Shown here piece after piece: positions 1 through 9,478 of a DNA stretch of 64,000 nt. Source of the DNA: Pseudorhodoplanes sp. (lineage in GTDB: Bacteria; Pseudomonadota; Alphaproteobacteria; Rhizobiales; Xanthobacteraceae). The stretch lies in NCBI GenBank assembly GCA_022843165.1, contig JALHOD010000006.1, positions 123,547 through 187,546 on the forward strand. The letters run 5' to 3'. Made by a program: the position numbers and the translations under genes. The notes under the pieces were generated by a model. It had not been told where the DNA came from, searched no databases, and saw only the letters and a list, made by a program, of their open reading frames with translations. Every line of letters starts with the position of its first letter. Within the stretch, counting starts at the first letter, position 1.

Positions 1-291
1 AGGAACTATTCCGGCGCGCCGGACGCGGCCTTGCTGACGGAGCCGGAGGAGAAGGCGCTGGCCGGCGCGATCGAGACCGCGCGCGACGACGCCGCCAATG
101 CGGTCGGCAGGGAAGACTTTGCCGCCGCCATGACGGCGATGGCCAGGCTGCGGCCTGCGGTCGACGCCTTCTTCGACAAGGTCACGGTCAATGCCGACGA
201 CAAGGCGCTGCGCGAGAACCGGCTGAAGCTTCTGAACGAAATCCGCGAAGCCACGCGCGCGGTGGCGGATTTTTCCAAGATCGAGGGTTGA
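1..291 (+). CDS. glyS: Glycine--tRNA ligase beta subunit, C-terminal end (partial)
   Basis: Frame 1 is open from the first base and encodes 96 residues of the C-terminal end of the glycyl-tRNA synthetase beta subunit. The stretch around [16 protein letters not shown] followed by LRENRLKLL and ending ADFSKIEG is the family's characteristic tail, part of the DALR-like anticodon-binding region. The subunit pairs with GlyQ to charge tRNA-Gly in the cytoplasm. The 5' part lies outside the window. A strong intrinsic terminator follows within 20 bases, so glyS ends its own transcript. Its placement before ppdK is common in Rhizobiales (family knowledge). Confidence 0.9.
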   Translation, partial: RNYSGAPDAALLTEPEEKALAGAIETARDDAANAVGREDFAAAMTAMARLRPAVDAFFDKVTVNADDKALRENRLKLLNEIREATRAVADFSKIEG

Positions 292-304
292 TGTACCTTC
301 TCCC

Positions 305-338
305 AGTTGAACCCGAGTGTTCTCGGGTTCAACTTTTG
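305..338 (+). terminator. Rho-independent terminator of glyS
   Basis: A perfect 13-bp inverted repeat (305-317 AGTTGAACCCGAG pairing with 322-334) closes a 4-base loop TGTT and runs into TTTTGTT. It starts 14 bases after the glyS stop codon. Confidence 0.9.
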
Positions 339-373
339 TTAAAGTAGCCGAAGTCGGAAACATCTGACGTCGG

Positions 374-419
374 GTGGGAGAGGGTGGCGAGCAGCGAAGC
401 TGCGAGCCGGGTGAGGGGG
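374..419. repeat. REP-like hairpin repeat, left copy
   Basis: It starts GTGGGAGAGGGTGGCG, ends CCGGGTGAGGGGG and holds a small internal hairpin (GCAGC-GAA-GCTGC). The same 16-base and 13-base ends occur in inverted orientation at 769-812, on the other side of the DUF559 gene. Elements of this type are abundant in Bradyrhizobium-like genomes (general knowledge); only these two copies were noticed here. Confidence 0.75.
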
Positions 420-421
420 CG

Positions 422-828
422 ATGTCACGACATCGCGTCAATGAGCCACTCAGAAAGAATGCAAAGCGTCTGCAAGAGATTCGACAGATGCCGAAGCGAA
501 GCTTTGGCGGCTTTTGCGGTCACGGCAATTGGCCGGAGCAAAATTCCGCAGACAGGTGCCGATCGGGCCATGGATCGTCGATTTTGTTGCGTTCGAGCAG
601 CGGCTGGTCATCGAGGCCGATGGCGGACAACACAATGAGAGCTTGGCAGATGCGCAGCGCGACGCCGATCTAGCCGCGCGCGGCTTCCAGGTCGTCCGCT
701 TCTCGAATCACGATATTCTGCAGAATCCGGAGGGAGTGCTTGTGCGAATCCTCGAAACGTTGAGTGAACCCCCTCACCCGGCGCTCGCTGCGCTCGCGCC
801 ACCCTCTCCCACAAGGGGAGAGGCTTAA
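422..828 (+). pseudogene. DUF559 (Vsr/restriction-endonuclease-like) gene with a frameshift
   Basis: DUF559 proteins are small PD-(D/E)XK-like putative nucleases related to very-short-patch-repair enzymes. The N-terminal part reads from ATG 422 in frame 2 (MSRHRVNEPLRKNAKRL). The rest, starting STDAEAKLWRLLRSRQLAG, then FRRQVPIGPWIVDF, LVIEADGGQHN and GFQVVRFSNHDIL, reads in frame 1 to 828. The two frames join near 473-479 if one base is missing from this genome. The catalytic-looking E/D residues of LVIEADGGQH survive, so a shorter product starting at TTG 514 is possible. The last ~20 codons read into the downstream repeat. The gene stands alone between two inverted repeats. A base-calling error rather than a true mutation cannot be excluded. 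Confidence 0.7.
769..822. repeat. REP-like hairpin repeat, right copy (inverted)
   Basis: Bases 769-812 are the reverse complement of the ends of the 374-419 element, with a different sequence in the central hairpin (GCGCTCGCTGCGCTCGCGC). The flanking CCTCTCCC...GGGGAGAGG (803-822) forms another hairpin. The 3' end of the DUF559 reading frame runs through it. Confidence 0.75.
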
Positions 829-852
829 ATCGCCGCCTCGCTCGGACTCGCC

Positions 853-1026
853 TCACACGCCCTTCAGCGCCACGCCGGCGGCGAGCAGCACATAGCCGAT
901 CACGGCGATCCAGAATGCATAGGCCGAGACGAACGGGATTGCGACCAGCGCGCCCATCACCGCGGCCGCCACCAGCACCAGCGAAATGATGAAAACGATC
1001 TGTTTCGGCGCATTCAGAACCGGCAT
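853..1026 (-). CDS. Small two-helix membrane protein, unknown function
   Basis: A 57-residue protein starting MPVLNAPKQ and consisting almost entirely of two hydrophobic segments, about residues 10-32 (IVFIISLVLVAAAVMGALV) and 34-53 (SAYAFWIAVIGYVLLAAG), ending VALKGV. The ATG is preceded by a purine-rich GGGGGAAAAG stretch. It is transcribed away from the DUF3096 gene, so 1027-1198 probably holds both promoters. I do not recognise a named family. The clean alternation of helix and polar ends and the lack of any overlapping gene support it being real. Confidence 0.6.
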   Translation of the reverse strand: MPVLNAPKQIVFIISLVLVAAAVMGALVAIPFVSAYAFWIAVIGYVLLAAGVALKGV

Positions 1027-1198
1027 CTGCTTTTCCCCCGATTTTCAATCCACTTGAGAAACCCGAATCTCCCAGTAGCGTGCGACAGGAGCGCGGCTGA
1101 GTCGTCCCGTCAACGGGGCAGACGGTCGCGCTCCCGCCCGGCGGAACCACCCGCCGGGTTTCGCCGTTCACACCGGTCCGCTTATTCGGAGATCCTCC

Positions 1199-1342
1199 AT
1201 GACCATCACCATTGCCCAGTTGCAGCCGATCGTGGCGCTCATCGCCGGCATCCTGATCCTGCTGGTGCCCCGGCTGCTGAATTTCATCGTCGCCATCTAC
1301 CTCATTCTGGTCGGCCTGCTGGGGCTCGGGATTTTCCGCTGA
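1199..1342 (+). CDS. DUF3096 family small membrane protein
   Basis: A 47-residue protein, MTITIAQLQPIVALIAGILI and onward, with two hydrophobic helices (about 9-24 and 29-45) separated by VPRLLNF. The pattern QPxVALIAGILIL-VPRLLN-IVAIYLI-VGLLGL matches the DUF3096 family, whose function is unknown. A GGAG Shine-Dalgarno sits 5-9 bases before the ATG. It lies 116 bases ahead of ppdK on the same strand. An imperfect palindrome CCTGAAAATTCAGG follows at 1356-1369 and may be a weak terminator or a protein-binding site. Confidence 0.8.
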   Translation: MTITIAQLQPIVALIAGILILLVPRLLNFIVAIYLILVGLLGLGIFR

Positions 1343-1458
1343 GCACCCGGAAACGCCTGAAAATTCAGGGCTGGCCTGACTTTTGTTCCGGTTGAAAGAA
1401 CATCCAAAACCGGCCAAAGACAGGCCGGGACGCGGGGCTCGAACGGGACAAAAGCGTG

Positions 1459-4142
<2,684 letters not shown>

Positions 4143-4146
<4 letters not shown>

Positions 4147-4343
4147 CTTTTCGGCGCGTCCCGATCGCTGCCGGGCGATGTCTTGCGGGCGGCGTCCGCC
4201 GATCCCGGCGACATCGCGCGCCAGGCGCGCACTTCCGCCATCGTGGTCTGCCAGAGTGGGCGATTCTGTGCGCCCAGCCGCGGGCGATAGACCTCGGACG
4301 GCTTGAGGGGCGGACGCTCGGTCGCCGGGGTTGTCGCAGCCAT
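4143..4343 (-). CDS. Small hypothetical protein downstream of the chemoreceptor gene
   Basis: A 66-residue hydrophilic protein, MAATTPATERPPLKPSEVYR, with a middle section rich in Trp and Arg (NRPLWQTTMAEVRAWRAMSP) and a Ser/Lys-rich tail. Its ATG begins 3 bases after the stop codon of the receptor gene, with no good Shine-Dalgarno, which suggests translational coupling. Its stop overlaps the ppdK stop on the other strand. No family is recognised and no membrane segment is present. The position and the non-random central motif favour a real gene, but a chance reading frame is possible. Confidence 0.45.
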
Positions 4344-4346
4344 TAT

Positions 4347-5699
4347 CTACACCGCCACTTTCGCCAGAAATTCTTCCACTTCGGATCGCAGATGGCTCAC
4401 GGCCTTCTCGACCGCGTCGGAGGCCCCCAGCACCGTCTCGGCGGATCGGCGGGTTTCGGTCGCCGCCCCCGCCACCTGATCGAGCACGCCGACGACATCG
4501 CTCGTGCCCTGCGCCGCGCTGGTGACGTTGTGCGAGATTTCGCGCGTCACCGCGTTCTGCTCCTCGACCGCCGCCGCGACGGCGGAGGCGTAGGTGTGGA
4601 TTTCCTGCATGCGGTTGGTAATCCGGGCGATCGCCTCGACCGCGTTGCCGGTCGACGACTGCACCGAGAGGATCTGGGCGGAAATGTCCTCGGTCGCCTT
4701 CGCGGTCTGCACCGCCAGCGATTTCACTTCCGAGGCGACGACCGCGAAGCCGCGGCCGGATTCGCCGGCGCGCGCCGCCTCGATGGTGGCGTTGAGCGCC
4801 AGCAGGTTGGTCTGGCCGGCGATGTTGCGGATCAGTTCGACCACGGCGCCGATTTTTTGCGCCGCGTCGGCGAGACCTTTGATGCCGTCATTGGTGGAGC
4901 GGGCTTCGGTCACGGCCGAGCGCACGACCTCGGTGGTCTGCACCAGCTGCCGGCTGATCTCGCTGATCGAACTCGCCATCTCGTCGGCGGCGGTGGCGGC
5001 GGTGGTGACGTTGGTGGAGGCCTCGTTCGAAGCCTGCAGCGCGCCGGTCGCGCGCTGCGAGGTCTGATCGGACGAGGAGAACAGCGCGCTCGCCGTGGTT
5101 TTCATGGTGCTGGCGCTGTCCTTCACCGTCTGCAGGACGTGTTCGACGCGCTGGCGGAAGGAGGCAATCGCCGCCTCGACACTGGCGCGGCGCTGCTCGG
5201 TGGCGCTGAGTGCGGCGCGCTCCTGCTCCAGCGTGTGCTGTTCGGTCACGTCCTCATGGGTCGCGACCCAGCCGCCGCCCGGCAAAGGCTGCTCGGCGAC
5301 CGCGATGCTGCGGCCGTCCGCCAAGCGCAGAATGTGGACGCCGGCCTTCATCTGGCCGATGCGCTCGCGGATTCCGGCGACGTACTTGTCGGGATCGCCG
5401 GCGAAATTGCCGATGGCAATGCGATGCCGGACGATCTCCTCGAGCGTCTTGCCCGGCTTCACGACGTCGGGCGACATGCCGTACATCTTGATGTAGCGGT
5501 CGTTGCAGACCAAAAGCCGCGCGCTGGAATCCCACAGGCAGAGCCCCTGGGTCATGTTGGAGAGCGCGGTGGTGAGGCGGATATTCTGCCGCTTGAGGCG
5601 GTAGCTGGACCAGGTGAACGCTCCGCCTGCCAGCAACAGGGCGAGCATGAGGACCGCGTTGACCGGATTTACCCCGGCAGACAAAAACACAGCGGTCAT
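4347..5699 (-). CDS. Methyl-accepting chemotaxis protein with PAS domain
   Basis: A signal transducer of 450 residues. One hydrophobic segment at about 12-30 anchors the N-terminus. Residues ~38-155 form a PAS domain of the PAS_7 kind (LTTALSNMTQGLCLWDSSAR ... ERIGQMKAGVHILRLADGRS). A coiled-coil linker and the MCP signalling domain follow (~190-445), whose hairpin tip is recognisable in NIAGQTNLLALNATIEAARA and GRGFAVVASEVKSLA. There is no periplasmic ligand domain and no HAMP motif I can see, so it probably senses a cytoplasmic or redox signal through PAS. It lies about 26 kb from the chemotaxis operon and would have to couple to CheW/CheA in trans. It is divergent from the TRAP permease gene. 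Confidence 0.93.
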   Translation of the reverse strand: MTAVFLSAGVNPVNAVLMLALLLAGGAFTWSSYRLKRQNIRLTTALSNMTQGLCLWDSSARLLVCNDRYIKMYGMSPDVVKPGKTLEEIVRHRIAIGNFAGDPDKYVAGIRERIGQMKAGVHILRLADGRSIAVAEQPLPGGGWVATHEDVTEQHTLEQERAALSATEQRRASVEAAIASFRQRVEHVLQTVKDSASTMKTTASALFSSSDQTSQRATGALQASNEASTNVTTAATAADEMASSISEISRQLVQTTEVVRSAVTEARSTNDGIKGLADAAQKIGAVVELIRNIAGQTNLLALNATIEAARAGESGRGFAVVASEVKSLAVQTAKATEDISAQILSVQSSTGNAVEAIARITNRMQEIHTYASAVAAAVEEQNAVTREISHNVTSAAQGTSDVVGVLDQVAGAATETRRSAETVLGASDAVEKAVSHLRSEVEEFLAKVAV

Positions 5700-5934
5700 C
5701 GAGGCCCCACGCTTTGCAAAGTCGCTGCTTTTTCTAGCGCAGGGCCGATTTCCGTATGGTTAACCGGAGGGCAATTTGTCGGGTTCCCGGCCTCTCCGGA
5801 CCGCGGCGCCGGACCGGGTATTCGCCCGTGCGGCTGCGTGCTAGCGTCGCCTGGGGACGTGAACACCCGGCCGCGGCCGGACAAAAAAGCGGGGCGAACC
5901 CGCCAAAAACAGCAATAGAGTCAAAGGGGGGAGA

Positions 5935-7959
5935 ATGGCTGAGCAGCAGGGACGGCCCGATTCCGCGACGGGTGAGGATGTGTCGGGCCTTCTCAAGGCG
6001 GAAGCTTATGTCGAACAGGAAGAAGGACTGACCAACCGGCTGTCAGGCTGGGCGGGGACCATCGTGACCTCGATCGCGGTGGTGATGTCGCTGTTCCACC
6101 TCTACGCCGCCTACGAGATCGTTCCGACTCAGGAGATGCGCTACATCCATGTCGGTTTCGTGCTGGTGCTGTGCTTTCTGCTGTTTCCAATGGCGCAACG
6201 GTTCCGCAACCGGATTCAATGGTTCGATGTGCTGTTCGGAGCCGCCGCGGTCGGCATTCTCAGCTATGCGATCATCGGTGGCGAGGATTTCACCGACCGC
6301 GCCACCTTGCCGAACCACACCGATGTCGTTCTCGGTGTCCTCTTCATCGCTATCCTGATCGAGGCGTCGCGCCGCACCATCGGGCCGATCGTCCCCATTA
6401 TTGCGCTTCTGTTTATCGCCTATGCGCTGGCCGGGCCTTATCTGCCGCCGCCGTGGAATCACCGCGGCTACGGGTTCGATGCGCTGGTCGGGCATCTGTT
6501 CATCACGCTGGAAGGCATCTTCGGCATTCCGGTCGACGTGTCGGCAACGCTGATCGTGCTGTTCTGCATCTTCGGCGCCTTTCTGCAGCATTCCGGCGCC
6601 GGAAAATTCTTCATCGATTTCTCGATGACGTTGATGGGCAGCAAGCCGAATTCGGCGGGGCGCACGGTGGTGCTGTCGTCGTTCCTGCTCGGCGGCCCTT
6701 CCGGCTCCGGCGTCGCCACCACGGTGGCGATCGGCGCGGTCGCCTATCCGATGATGAAAAAGGCCGGATTCGAGCGCAACGCCGCCGGCGGACTGCTCGC
6801 CGCGGCGGGCCTTGGCGCCATCATCTCGCCGCCGGTGCTCGGCGCGGCCGCCTTCCTGATCGCCGAATTCCTGAAGATCGGCTATCTCGACGTGATCTGG
6901 ATGGCGACGATCCCGACCTGCCTCTATTATCTCTCGCTTCTCTTCATGGTCGAGATCGACGCGCGCCGCTATGGCGCGCGCGGCGAGGCTTATGTTCCCG
7001 AATTGTCGCTTTGGCAGCTCACGCGGCGTTACGGATTCCATTTCATCTCGCTGGTCTCTATCGTCATCTTCATGGTGTGGGGCTATTCGCCGACCACCTC
7101 GGTGCTCTATGCGACGGTGCTGACTTTCGTCATGAGCTTCATGACGCGGGAGACCGCGCTGATGCCGAAAAAGCTCACGCGCGCGCTCGCCGACGGGTCG
7201 CTCCAGACCCTGACCGCGGCGACGACATGTGCGGTCGCGGGCATTATCGTCGGCGTGGTGACATTGACCGGACTGGGTCTGAAATTCTCCGCCATTGTCA
7301 TCGATTACGCCGGCGGTTCGCTGCTGCTGACCGCGATCTACACCGCGCTGATCGTCTGGATCATCGGTCTCGCGGTGCCGGTGACCGCCTCCTACATCAT
7401 TTGCGCGGTGATCGCAGCGCCGGCCATGATCAAGCTCGGCGTACCCGACGTCGCCGCGCATATGTTCATCTTCTACTATTCGGTGCTGTCGGAAGTCTCG
7501 CCGCCCACCGCGCTCTCGCCGTTCGCGGCGGCCGCCATCACCGGGGGCGATCCCTACAAGACAACCCTGCAGGCCTGGAAATATACATTGCCGGCCTTCC
7601 TGGTGCCCTTCGTCTTCGTGCTCGACCCGCAGGGGCTCGGCCTGCTGCTGAAAATGCCGGCCGGCGGAAGCTGGGTCGATATCGTGATGATCACCGTCAA
7701 AACCGCGTTGGGCCTGGCGGCGCTCGCCGCCGCCGCGCAGGGCTGGGCCTTGCGTCGCACCACGCCGCTGGAGCGCGGCCTGCTGGTGCTGGCGGGCCTG
7801 CTGCTGGTGTTCCCGAGCCTGCTGGAAGCCCTCGCCGAGGCGCTGATCGGGCGCGATATCAGCTATACTGCGGCATTTGGCATCGTGATTGCTCTTGTTG
7901 TAATCTTTAAACAGAGACTAACGGCGGCACCATCCAAGGCCGAAACGGCCAGTCGATAA
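5935..7959 (+). CDS. TRAP transporter fused permease (TAXI type, DctQM)
   Basis: An integral membrane protein of 674 residues for sodium- or proton-coupled uptake, working with the periplasmic TAXI receptor next to it. The N-terminal ~40 residues are cytoplasmic. A four-helix DctQ-like part (about 45-190) is followed by the DctM-like part with the family blocks FGAFLQHSGAGKFFIDFSM, GGPSGSGVATTVAIG, AAGLGAIISPPVLGAAAFLIAEF and EVSPPTALSPFAAAAI. The C-terminal ~130 residues are of DUF3394 type. The start at 5935 follows a GGGGGAGA ribosome site. The receptor gene begins 17 bases after the stop, so the two are one operon. The substrate cannot be read from the sequence; TAXI systems are usually linked to dicarboxylates or amino acids. 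Confidence 0.93.
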   Translation: MAEQQGRPDSATGEDVSGLLKAEAYVEQEEGLTNRLSGWAGTIVTSIAVVMSLFHLYAAYEIVPTQEMRYIHVGFVLVLCFLLFPMAQRFRNRIQWFDVLFGAAAVGILSYAIIGGEDFTDRATLPNHTDVVLGVLFIAILIEASRRTIGPIVPIIALLFIAYALAGPYLPPPWNHRGYGFDALVGHLFITLEGIFGIPVDVSATLIVLFCIFGAFLQHSGAGKFFIDFSMTLMGSKPNSAGRTVVLSSFLLGGPSGSGVATTVAIGAVAYPMMKKAGFERNAAGGLLAAAGLGAIISPPVLGAAAFLIAEFLKIGYLDVIWMATIPTCLYYLSLLFMVEIDARRYGARGEAYVPELSLWQLTRRYGFHFISLVSIVIFMVWGYSPTTSVLYATVLTFVMSFMTRETALMPKKLTRALADGSLQTLTAATTCAVAGIIVGVVTLTGLGLKFSAIVIDYAGGSLLLTAIYTALIVWIIGLAVPVTASYIICAVIAAPAMIKLGVPDVAAHMFIFYYSVLSEVSPPTALSPFAAAAITGGDPYKTTLQAWKYTLPAFLVPFVFVLDPQGLGLLLKMPAGGSWVDIVMITVKTALGLAALAAAAQGWALRRTTPLERGLLVLAGLLLVFPSLLEALAEALIGRDISYTAAFGIVIALVVIFKQRLTAAPSKAETASR

Positions 7960-7976
7960 CAGGGAGGAATTCACGC

Positions 7977-8942
7977 ATGAAACGCAATGGACTTCTGATT
8001 TCGGGCTTGGCGTTGGGTGCTGCGATGCTGGCCAGCGCGGCCTTGGCGCAGCAGACCAATATCGCCATCGCCACCGGCGGCACCGGTGGCGTCTATTATC
8101 CGATGGGCGGCGGCATGGCCAACGTGCTGTCCAAGAATCTTCCCGGCGTGCAGGCCACCGCGCGCGTGACTGGAGGTTCGGTGGACAATCTCAAGCTGAT
8201 CGGTTCCGACCAGAGCGAAGTGGCATTCACGATGGTCGACGCCGCGCTGAATGCGGTCAAAGGCGAAGACAAGTTCAAGGGCAACCCGGTCGAAGTCCGC
8301 ACGCTGATGGTGCTCTATCCGAACCGCATGCATGTGGTGACGGTCGAAGGCACCGGCATCACCAAGATGTCCGATCTCAAGGGCAAGCGCGTCTCCACCG
8401 GCTCGCCCGGCGGCGCCACCGAGGTGATGGCGTTCCGGGTGATCGAGGCCGCCGGTCTCGACCGTGACAAGGACATGACACGCGAACGCCTTGGCGTTGC
8501 GGAATCGACCAACGCACTGAAGGACCGCAAGATCGACGCGTATTTCTGGGTGGGTGGTCTGCCGACCGCGGCGGTGACCGATCTCGGCGCGACGCCGGGG
8601 GTGAAGCTCAAGCTGATCGACACCTCGGATCTGACCGACAAGATGAACGCCAAATACGGCAATCTCTACAGCAAGGGCGTGATCCCGGCGAAGACATATC
8701 CCGGCCAGGACGCCGACAACAAGATCGCGGTGGTGCAGAATATCCTGGTCGCCAATGCGAAGATGTCGGAGAAAATCGCCTACGACATCGTGAAGACGCT
8801 GTTCGAGAAGCGTGATGAGGTCGCGATGGCGCATGGCGAAGCCAAGGCCATCGTGCTCGACACGCAGAACAACGAGAACACCACGATCCCGTGGCATCCC
8901 GGCGCCGCCAAGTATTTCAAGGAAAAAGGCGCCAAGATGTAA
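7977..8942 (+). CDS. TAXI family TRAP transporter solute-binding receptor
   Basis: A periplasmic binding protein of 321 residues. A Sec signal peptide (MKRNGLLISGLALGAAMLAS, cleavage after about ALA) precedes the mature QQTNIAIATGGTGGVYYPMG, the classical TAXI opening. Other family blocks are GSVDNLKLIGSDQSEVAFTM, LKGKRVSTGSPGGATEVMAF and the C-terminal PWHPGAAKYFKEKG. It delivers substrate to the fused permease encoded just upstream. GGGAGGA precedes the start. A terminator follows the gene. Confidence 0.95.
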   Translation: MKRNGLLISGLALGAAMLASAALAQQTNIAIATGGTGGVYYPMGGGMANVLSKNLPGVQATARVTGGSVDNLKLIGSDQSEVAFTMVDAALNAVKGEDKFKGNPVEVRTLMVLYPNRMHVVTVEGTGITKMSDLKGKRVSTGSPGGATEVMAFRVIEAAGLDRDKDMTRERLGVAESTNALKDRKIDAYFWVGGLPTAAVTDLGATPGVKLKLIDTSDLTDKMNAKYGNLYSKGVIPAKTYPGQDADNKIAVVQNILVANAKMSEKIAYDIVKTLFEKRDEVAMAHGEAKAIVLDTQNNENTTIPWHPGAAKYFKEKGAKM

Positions 8943-8966
8943 GCAGGATTGTCCTGCCCAGGTTGC

Positions 8967-8996
8967 AAACGGCCTCGCTGCGGCGGGGCCGTTTTG
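8967..8996 (+). terminator. Likely intrinsic terminator of the TRAP operon
   Basis: AAACGGCC (8967-8974) pairs with GGCCGTTT (8987-8994) around a GC-rich loop and is followed by a short T run. It starts 25 bases after the receptor stop codon. Confidence 0.7.
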
Positions 8997-9036
8997 CCAT
9001 TGAACGCCCCGCAGCAACGGACGACGCGACAAATCG

Positions 9037-9315
9037 ATGCCCCTCGACCGGACCTTCTATTTCTTCATGGCGGTGGCCGGAATCATTGCCGGCGTCATTC
9101 TCGTGCGGTCGCCCGAAGCCGGAGCGCTGCCGGTCAAGCCGCTATTCTGGATGCTGATGCTGGTGGCGGCGTTCGACCTCGTCACCTATCTGCGCGGCCG
9201 CGCCGCGACCGGCGGGATGCTCAGCCTGAACCAGCGCTTTCTCGGATTCGCCATCGGCGCGATCTGGATGATGCTGATCCCCTACATCGCCGGAGCACCG
9301 GTGAAGCTGCTCTGA
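9037..9315 (+). CDS. Small membrane protein, unknown function
   Basis: A protein of 92 residues with three hydrophobic segments: 7-23 (FYFFMAVAGIIAGVILV), about 33-51 (VKPLFWMLMLVAAFDLVTY) and 67-85 (FLGFAIGAIWMMLIPYI). The second ends in a basic LRGRAATGG loop. The start has only a weak ribosome site. It lies downstream of the TRAP operon terminator on the same strand, so it may need its own promoter. I do not recognise a family; a role in or near the membrane is all that can be inferred. Confidence 0.65.
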   Translation: MPLDRTFYFFMAVAGIIAGVILVRSPEAGALPVKPLFWMLMLVAAFDLVTYLRGRAATGGMLSLNQRFLGFAIGAIWMMLIPYIAGAPVKLL

Positions 9316-9478
9316 GCGCGCCGCGCCTTATGTCTTGACGGCGCGTTTACCATGACGCGCGGCGCGGTTAACGCGATCGAAACGATAATCCGACAATTTT
9401 AGCGGCTTCCGCGGCATGTCCGCCGCGGATGAGTTGCGTTTGTCGGTTGCGTCGGTCGCGTTGCGTGAGCGTATCAGT

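Noticed and set aside
1356..1369. CCTGAAAATTCAGG palindrome after the DUF3096 gene
   Set aside because: It is short, has no T run and has no second copy in an informative place; too weak to call a terminator or operator.
608..1417. A 269-codon minus-strand frame across the DUF559 and small-protein region
   Set aside because: It is antisense to better-supported genes and repeats and has no recognisable motif.
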